NCBI GenBank assembly: GCA_022839045.1
Contig: JALHDI010000029.1
Coordinates: forward strand, 1 to 46,169
Source of the DNA: Sporomusaceae bacterium
Lineage (GTDB): Bacteria; Bacillota_C; Negativicutes; Sporomusales_B; UBA7701
DNA length: 46,169 nt
Direction of reading: 5' to 3'
The position numbers were made by a program, and so were the translations under genes. Below, piece by piece: positions 41,104 to 46,169 of this stretch. The notes below the pieces were generated by a model that saw only the letters and a program-made list of their open reading frames with translations, ran no database searches and was not told the origin of the DNA. Positions within the stretch are counted from its first letter, which is position 1; each line of letters begins with the position of its first letter.

Positions 41104-41829
41104 TTAATCAGGTGCCTCACCCCCTTCATCAAATATAGACTTACGCAAATATTTGTAGAAAATCTCCTCAGTGAAACTAAGATGTTTCTCTAACAATTCT
41201 TTACCCATCTTAACGTCTTTATTTTCAATAGCCTTGACAATCTCGAGATGGTGCGACAAAGACTTCTCCAATATTTCCTTATTCGAAACCATTGTCCGCT
41301 GATATCTGTACAAACGTTCTCTAATAGAGTTGAAAATATCTAACATAATTGAGTTTTTAGTAATTTCGGCGATAAGAATATGAAAACCGACATCATATTT
41401 TACATAGCTCTCCCAATCGTCTTTTGACTCAATCATCTTGTTATTCAAGTTTTTGAGCATCTTGATATCGGTACTTGTTGCCCTGATAGCGGCAAGTTGA
41501 ACATTTTCTATCTCTAATAATTTCCTCACTTCCAGCAAATCCATAAAATCAATCTTCTCGATAGAAAGATAAAAATTGAGTGGCTCTTTGAGAAGGTTTT
41601 CCTTGGTAGTTTTTATAAAAGCACCTTCCGGTTTTTTTTCGATGAAACCGATAAGTTCTAATATCCTTAATCCTTCCCGAAGAGTACTGCGTCCGATTGC
41701 CAGCTCTTTCGACAACTCCCTTTCCGCTGGCAGCTTGTCATTCTCTTTATACTTTCCGTGAATTATCGAATGAATAAAGAAATTCACAAACTGTTCCGAC
41801 GCAGATTTTTTGTCGATTTGTTCAAACAT
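41104..41829 (-). CDS. GntR/FadR-subfamily transcriptional regulator
   Basis: 241 residues. The N-terminal winged helix (KLPAERELSKELAIGRSTLREGLRIL-type region, residues about 33-60) is followed by an FCD ligand-binding helical domain; histidines in VGFHILIAEIT and SHHLEIVKAI are candidate metal ligands. Such proteins sense carboxylates. It is very AT-rich compared with the left half of the window. It lies 80 bp upstream of the operon genes and 20 bp behind the second regulator. Confidence 0.9.
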   Translation of the reverse strand: MFEQIDKKSASEQFVNFFIHSIIHGKYKENDKLPAERELSKELAIGRSTLREGLRILELIGFIEKKPEGAFIKTTKENLLKEPLNFYLSIEKIDFMDLLEVRKLLEIENVQLAAIRATSTDIKMLKNLNNKMIESKDDWESYVKYDVGFHILIAEITKNSIMLDIFNSIRERLYRYQRTMVSNKEILEKSLSHHLEIVKAIENKDVKMGKELLEKHLSFTEEIFYKYLRKSIFDEGGEAPD

Positions 41830-41849
41830 TCTAGATTACCCCCTTCCTT

Positions 41850-42521
41850 TTAAGAATTATCTTCATCAAAATTCATATCTTTGTAAGAATCGTTTACATG
41901 TTCTAACATTATATTGGCAGCTCTTTCACCGTCTCCATCGCTGATCGCGCTATATACTTCCTTATGAAACTCAAGATGGCGAACATCATCGATCAAATTA
42001 TTTTCCCAGTCATTTACAAGCAGAATCAAATCTTGTATCTTTCGATAAATATTCATTAATACTTTATTTTTTATTGCTGCAGAAATAGCGGTATGAAAAG
42101 CATGATCCTGCTGGTAACTGGCTGATTTATCTACTGACGCTATCAAGCACTTTTCAATTGTTTTAAGATCGTCTTCCGTAGCCCTTTCAGCAGCCAGTCG
42201 CGCAATTTGCGGCTCGAGCACTCTTCTAAGTTCATATAGTTCAACCAGTTTATCTCTATTTGTTAGAAAATGATAAGATAGTCCTTTGTTAAAAAACTGA
42301 TAAATACTAGTATTGACAACGATACCATTTTTGCCCTTTGTAATTATGTCCATGTACTCCAAAGCCGCTAGGGCTTCCCGAACCGAATTTTTTCCTACAT
42401 TCATGATTTGCGCAATTTCCTGTTCGGTGGGAAGCACATCCCCAGGCTTGATTTTGCCTTCCTGAATTGAATTTTTAATTTGATCAATAATTAAATTTGG
42501 TATTGAATCTTTAGTTATCAT
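41850..42521 (-). CDS. GntR-family transcriptional regulator with FCD domain
   Basis: 223 residues. The winged helix (LPTEQEIAQIMNVGKNSVREAL region) is followed by an FCD domain (ARLAAERATEDDLKTIEKC, then DHAFHTAISAAIKN and EFHKEVYSAI with conserved His residues). It is similar in layout to, but clearly different from, its neighbour; two FCD regulators in tandem are uncommon. ATG follows AGAGAAAGGGG. AT-rich like its neighbour. Confidence 0.9.
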   Translation of the reverse strand: MITKDSIPNLIIDQIKNSIQEGKIKPGDVLPTEQEIAQIMNVGKNSVREALAALEYMDIITKGKNGIVVNTSIYQFFNKGLSYHFLTNRDKLVELYELRRVLEPQIARLAAERATEDDLKTIEKCLIASVDKSASYQQDHAFHTAISAAIKNKVLMNIYRKIQDLILLVNDWENNLIDDVRHLEFHKEVYSAISDGDGERAANIMLEHVNDSYKDMNFDEDNS

Positions 42522-42775
42522 ACTTTTCCCCTTTCTCTTTCAATCTTACATAACCATGAAGCTCCATGTATTAATTCCGCTCCAGCCAACCACCCCAATA
42601 ACCTACTACCCTACATTTATATTTTCGTACTTTTCTATTTTCCTACCATCCTACCTAATTATCTTTTTCAATATTAGTTATTAATTTCCTTCTAGCATTA
42701 CAAATAAAATGCAAATTCTTGCTTTTTATTTTTCTCCGCCAAAAGAAAGGCAAGTTTACCGTCCAGTCAACAAGT
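42522..42775. other. AT-rich upstream region of the regulators
   Basis: No gene. The promoter of the GntR pair should lie here. GCATT-ACAAATAA-AATGC (42695-42712) is an inverted repeat with a GntR-site-like shape. Confidence 0.35.
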
Positions 42776-42838
42776 GTCAGCGCCGCGATAGATTTAAGGA
42801 AGTGGCGATTACAAGTTGAAGGTTTGCGACGGTATGTT
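42776..42838 (+). mobile_element. relic end of an IS21-like element
   Basis: TGTCAGCGCC GCGATA and the following 45 bp align with the left end of the IS21 element at 45593 (shared TGTCAGCGCC, AGGAA, TTTGCG-CGG). No transposase follows, so only the end is left. Confidence 0.5.
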
Positions 42839-42897
42839 TAGTGAGCGGCCTTTTTCGAGGAGCAATCAGTTCCAGATAGTTATAATGAGAAGCAAAT

Positions 42898-42931
42898 GAA
42901 GCCGGTTTCTGACATTGCTTAAGCCGGCTTC
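42898..42931. terminator. hairpin after the 90-residue gene
   Basis: GAAGCCGG (42898-42905) / CCGGCTTC (42924-42931), 17 bp beyond the stop of the minus-strand gene. The T-run is weak. Confidence 0.5.
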
Positions 42932-42947
42932 TTACAAACTAATCTCC

Positions 42948-43220
42948 TTAAAACATCCTTTCAATATCGTCCTTAACGGTATTGTCTGACTCTTGTACTT
43001 CCCCATATGCCTTCTTGACATATACTCTACGTCCCGTCAACCTCAACTCAACCGCCTGGTCAATGTAGGCCGCCAAATCGGGGGTCAGACCGGTCTTCTG
43101 TCTCGCGATGTCACTTAAAGCCTTTTGCCTAACCCACTCGCTGAAGTTCTTAAGACCGTCCAGGTAGGCAATGATCTCAGCATCTTGGTCGCGTAGGTGG
43201 ACTATTTTTATCTTCCCCAT
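42948..43220 (-). CDS. 90-residue protein of mobile-element type, unknown function
   Basis: Basic and acidic mixed sequence (KIKIVHLRDQDAEIIAYL, then FSEWVRQKALSDIARQ), looking like small plasmid or phage DNA-binding proteins with a ribbon-helix-helix character. No family is certain. The start ATG is only 15 bp from the IS3 end, and the ribosome site is poor, so the upstream region was probably replaced by the insertion. Confidence 0.5.
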   Translation of the reverse strand: MGKIKIVHLRDQDAEIIAYLDGLKNFSEWVRQKALSDIARQKTGLTPDLAAYIDQAVELRLTGRRVYVKKAYGEVQESDNTVKDDIERMF

Positions 43221-43308
43221 CTGGCGATGCCCATCTGACCTGTCCCCCCAAAATAGTACGAACTCGAACTAGAGAAATCGTATAAAATAGGAACAAGGGG
43301 GATGTGAA

Positions 43309-43569
43309 ATGAAGAAGTATCCTGAGGAAAAAATCATCACCATCCTAAAAGAAGTGGAAGCTGGAGCCAAAGTCGCGGAAACCTGCCGCAAATATGGCAT
43401 CAGCGACGCCACATATTACAGCTGGAAGGCTAAATATGCTGGGCTTGAACTGGCTGAACTCAAACGGCTGAAAGCACTGGAAGAAGAAAACAACAAACTC
43501 AAAAGGATTGTTGCCTTTCAAGCCTTGGATATTCAAGCCTTGAAAGGCGTTCTTGAAAAAAAGTATTAA
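43309..43569 (+). CDS. IS3-family transposase OrfA
   Basis: 86 residues with the HTH_Tnp_1 fold (EEKIITILKEVEAG, CRKYGISDATYYSWKAKYAG) and a leucine-zipper tail (LKALEEENNKLKRIV). The end GAAAAAAAAGTATTAA contains an A-run typical of the -1 slippage that makes OrfAB, and the orfB frame is indeed -1. Confidence 0.92.
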   Translation: MKKYPEEKIITILKEVEAGAKVAETCRKYGISDATYYSWKAKYAGLELAELKRLKALEEENNKLKRIVAFQALDIQALKGVLEKKY

Positions 43570-43577
43570 AGCCTGAA

Positions 43578-44416
43578 GTGAAAAGAAAAGTGGTCAAAGA
43601 CATGACCGAAAACTTTGGGCGTTCCATTAATAGATCATGCCAGCTTTGTAATATCAGCCGATCCAGCAATGGTTATAAGAGCAAAAGGCAAGACGATCAG
43701 CCAATTGTCAAAAGGCTTATGGAACTTGCCCAAAAGAAACGGCGGGCTGTCGTAGGTTGCATGAGTTACTTAGGCGCGAATGGCTTGTAATCAATCATAA
43801 AAAAACCGAACGATTGTATCGGAAAGCCGGTCTATCACTCAGAATAAAGAAGCGCCGGAAGTTGTCCGCTGCACTGCGGCTATCACTCCCAACGCCAACT
43901 CAACCTAACCAGCTATGGGCCATGGACTTCGTATCTGATTCGCTGGCAAACTGCAGAAGATTTCGCTGCCTAAATATCATCGACTTATATACCAGAGAAT
44001 GTCTAAGAATTGTTGTCGACACATCAATCAATGGCGTAAGAGTCGCCAAAACCCTCGATATGCTGAAAGAAACACGTGGTTTGCCGGAAACGATCTTAAC
44101 CGATAATGGAAGCGAGTTTACCAGCAAAGCCATGAGTATGTGGGCTCAGGCAAACAATGTGAACGTCGCGTTCATTCGCCCTGGCAAACCCATGGAAAAT
44201 GGCTTTATCGAAAGCTTCAATGGGAGATTCCGAGATGAATGCCTGAACGAACAGTGGTTCACGAGCATGAAAGATGCCCGTGAAAAGATTGGAGCATGGC
44301 GAGAGGAATACAACTCTCGACGACCTCATTCTTCACTCGGAATGAAGACGCCAAAAGAGTTCTCTGAGCAATTTTCCCTTGCAGTTGAAACTGGGATTTC
44401 CGAATTAACGGCTTGA
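43578..44416 (+). pseudogene. IS3-family transposase OrfB, frameshifted
   Basis: The first 54 codons (frame from 43578) run to KKRRAVVG, after which the protein continues in another frame with [13 protein letters not shown]. An indel lies near 43725-43745. The DDE catalytic residues are in the second part: [19 protein letters not shown] and [14 protein letters not shown]. Without frame repair the enzyme cannot be made in full. Confidence 0.88.
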
Positions 44417-44459
44417 TTAATCTCTAATTTGGCTTTGTACTCAAATGGGGGTACGGTCA

Positions 44460-45067
44460 GATGATGAAAAGGGGACGACTATTTATCGTACCCGTGGTGG
44501 AAACCAAGAAATGACCATCATAAACGAACCCGGCCTCTATTCCCTTATAATACGCTCCCGCAAGCCTGAGGCACGACAGTTTAAACGTTGGATTACCCAT
44601 GAAGTCCTGCCTAACATCCGCAAGAACGGCATGTACCTTACGCCAGAAGTAGCCCAAGAGGCCATAGAGAACACCGACGCTCTCATTGCTCGTGCCTTAG
44701 TGGCCGCAAAGGAACTCTTAGAACGCAAGCAAAAGAACTGGAGGCCGCCAAGCCCGCTATTGAGATGGTTAACCGTTACGTCAACGCAGAAGGGCTTCTG
44801 ACTCTCCGGGAGGTGGCAAAGGTTCTTAATGTGCCTGAGCGTAAGTTTAGCCGACTACTGCAAGAAAATAAGATTACTTACCGTCAAAACAAAAAGTGGC
44901 TACCTACCGCCAAGTATCTGGACATGGGATATTTTGAGGTAAAAACCAGCGAGAAAAACGGAGTTGTCTTTGTTCAATCTCGATTTACGCCAGCCGGATT
45001 CCATTGGATAAGTAACGTAATGATGAAACAAGGGTTGTTAACCGAGCCGCCAGCATACGACCTGTAA
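44460..45067 (+). pseudogene. phage antirepressor (BRO-N / KilAC), truncated and frameshifted
   Basis: After the IS end the frame begins inside a BRO-N domain (EMTIINEPGLYSLIIRSRKP, FKRWITHEVLPNIRKNG). A break near 44735 moves the reading into another frame, which continues ELEAAKPAIEMVNRYVNAEG and the KilAC domain (TLREVAKVLNVPERKFSRLL). The 5' end was lost at the IS3 insertion. In phages and ICEs such proteins relieve repression. Confidence 0.82.
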
Positions 45068-45090
45068 AGAGAATCTGACACGAAAAAAGG

Positions 45091-45126
45091 AGAGACCTGT
45101 AGGAGCGTCCTGCGGGTCTCTTTCTC
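45091..45126 (+). terminator. terminator after the antirepressor remnant
   Basis: GAGACCTGTAGGA-GCG-TCCTGCGGGTCTC followed by TTTCTCTT. Confidence 0.8.
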
Positions 45127-45159
45127 TTCCCCCTTAACACGAAAGGAGATAATCGCACT

Positions 45160-45327
45160 ATGAAATTACTTACTATCGATGAAGTTGCCGCTATCCTCAG
45201 GGTCTCAAAGCCTACCGCTTACAACCTGGTGCATGTCCCTGGGTTTCCATGCGTCAAAATCGGAAGGGCCTGGCGGGTTGAAGAACAGTTGTTGCTGAAG
45301 TGGATTCATGAGAATAGTGCGGCATAA
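45160..45327 (+). CDS. excisionase-family helix-turn-helix protein
   Basis: 55 residues: LTIDEVAAILRVSKPTAYNL is the MerR/Xis-type helix-turn-helix, then FPCVKIGRAWRVEEQLLLKW forms the wing. It typically directs excision or acts as a small regulator on integrated elements. ATG 45160 follows GAAAGGAGAT by 9 bases. It fits the island interpretation. Confidence 0.8.
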   Translation: MKLLTIDEVAAILRVSKPTAYNLVHVPGFPCVKIGRAWRVEEQLLLKWIHENSAA

Positions 45328-45371
45328 ATTCTGTTCTGCTTGATAATATCGGGGAAAGACACATTTGGATA

Positions 45372-45592
45372 TTAGTCGTTGATTTCGACAAACTTATCAG
45401 CGAAAACATTAAATGGAATTTTGGTCGACTGCCATATACCCTCTCCTTGATCAACCGGAATATGTTCTAACATACGTTGTTTTTCAATAACCGCAAGCCT
45501 GGGCTTTCCTTCCTTGGCGACCAACCATAAGTGAAAAACATAGTTCATGGAAGACAGCGCAATATCCCACTCATTCCTTGTAACGTAAAAAG
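45372..45592 (-). pseudogene. C-terminal fragment of an unknown gene cut by the IS21 element
   Basis: Minus strand, open from the IS border to TAA 45372-45374, about 72 residues: FYVTRNEWDIALSSMNYVF, then LWLVAKEGKPRLAVI and a terminal PFNVFADKFVEIND. The pattern (strand, NEWxxA helix, YxxxLxLV strand) resembles the C-terminal DUF3883 nuclease-like domain found in defence and DNA-processing proteins. This is a weak call from pattern only. Confidence 0.4.
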
Positions 45593-46169
45593 TGTCAGCG
45601 CCGGCGATAAAATGTAGGAAAGCAGCGGTTTAAAATTGCATATTTGCGGCGGTCAAGGATGATCTATGATACACTCTTTCCTGTCTTTGCTTAGGAGGCA
45701 GGAAGGGTGGAAAAATGGAAGGAGCCAAATGGATGGAAATTCGAGCTGACCGCCCCAAAGGAATGAGCTTTGCAGAAATCGCCCGCAAATACCACCTTGA
45801 CCCGAGGACCGCGAAAAAGTATGCCTTGTCGGAAACAAAACCGGTGTACAAGCTATCACGGCCCAAGCCCTCGAAGCTCGACCCGTACAAACAGCAAATA
45901 AATGTGTGGCTTGAAGAAGCGCCATACAGCGCGGCGCGGATACTGGAGAAGCTCCAGGAGCAGGGCTTCGGAGGAAAGTACAGCATCGTCAAGGAGTATG
46001 TGCGCGACCAAAAGAAAGACCTGGAGGAGAAAGCAACAGTCCGGTTTGAAACGATGCCGGGACTGCAGGGGCAGGTAGACTGGGCCTTTTTCGAAAACCA
46101 TATTGTTCTGGAAGCTGGCAAGCCTAAAAAGCTGTACTGTTTTTTGATGGTGCTGGGATATTCCCGGAT
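45593..46169 (+). mobile_element. IS21-family element, left part
   Basis: The element starts at TGTCAGCGCC (45593), runs through a 120-bp end region and enters istA. It continues beyond the window. It interrupts the minus-strand gene fragment at its border. Confidence 0.8.
45715..46169 (+). CDS. istA: IS21-family transposase IstA, partial
   Basis: 151 residues to the window edge. The N-terminal helix-turn-helix (SFAEIARKYHLDPRTAKKY) is followed by the beginning of the DDE domain: GLQGQVDWAFFE carries the first catalytic Asp. ATG 45715 has GGAGGCAGGAAGGG upstream. The second gene, istB (ATPase), should follow outside. Confidence 0.92.
   Translation, partial: MEGAKWMEIRADRPKGMSFAEIARKYHLDPRTAKKYALSETKPVYKLSRPKPSKLDPYKQQINVWLEEAPYSAARILEKLQEQGFGGKYSIVKEYVRDQKKDLEEKATVRFETMPGLQGQVDWAFFENHIVLEAGKPKKLYCFLMVLGYSR

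Larger units (their letters stand above)
43236..44459 (+). mobile_element. IS3-family element (IS407 group-like), inactive
   Basis: About 1224 bp bounded by related ends: TGACCTGTCCCCCCAAAATAG at the left and, reversed, TGACCGTACCCCCATTTGAG at the right. It carries orfA and a broken orfB. A target duplication could not be identified, and the flanks belong to different genes, so a deletion probably accompanied or followed insertion. Confidence 0.8.

Overview
The window looks like a chromosome segment of a GC-rich, low-copy-repeat Firmicute, most plausibly of the Negativicutes (Sporomusa-like). The grounds are strong AGGAGG ribosome binding sites, GTG/TTG/ATG starts, sigma-A promoters, a GlgC/GlgD pair, a type III polyketide synthase with its methyltransferase, a DUF1450 (YuzB-like) protein and a TRAP transporter. 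The assignment is inference from gene content, not from a marker gene.

Region 1 (1-12.5 kb) is ordinary core genome: two tRNA-Ser genes, corA with a structured leader, an FMN-binding glutamate synthase-like protein, DUF1450, tRNA-Ala(CGC), a type III PKS/isoprenylcysteine-methyltransferase pair (bpsA/bpsB-like) behind rmuC, small secreted or stress-type proteins, an SLBB protein, an AEC transporter, a frameshifted DUF2007 gene, an NlpC/P60 hydrolase, a dense array of hairpins (11.19-11.42 kb) and an HD-GYP protein.

Region 2 (12.6-24.5 kb) is a complete glycogen operon on the minus strand: glgB-glgC-glgD-glgA-glgP and a 1148-residue GH13-GH77 fusion (neopullulanase-like plus amylomaltase). 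One consensus promoter and a 260-nt leader with two competing terminator-like hairpins precede glgB. GlgC/GlgD make ADP-glucose, GlgA and GlgB build the polymer, GlgP and the fusion enzyme degrade and rework it.

Region 3 (24.5-32.4 kb) holds a frameshifted yaaW, a TVP38/VTT membrane protein, secreted proteins (one very His-rich), a promoter-microORF-terminator unit that may be a small RNA, an MFS transporter with a DUF34/Nif3-like protein behind an attenuator-like leader, and several very small genes.

Region 4 (32.44 kb to the end) appears to be an acquired island. It starts at the 3' half of a tRNA-Val(CAC) gene (anticodon loop to CCA) whose 5' half is missing, a typical tyrosine-recombinase attachment scar. 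From here base composition falls and mobile DNA appears. The cargo is a catabolic cluster: two FadR/GntR regulators, a C_GCAxxG_C_C redox protein, two short-chain dehydrogenases, a DctPQM TRAP transporter, a CoA-disulfide-reductase-type flavoprotein with rhodanese domain and a DRE-TIM (homocitrate/isopropylmalate synthase-like) enzyme. It should import and break down an organic acid that I cannot name. The last 3 kb is degraded mobile DNA: an IS3-family element with broken orfB, a truncated phage antirepressor, an excisionase-like HTH protein, a truncated gene fragment and the start of an IS21-family element.

Four reading frames are broken by small indels (DUF2007, yaaW, IS3 orfB, antirepressor). 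Those in core genes may be assembly errors. No CRISPR array, rRNA or replication origin was seen.
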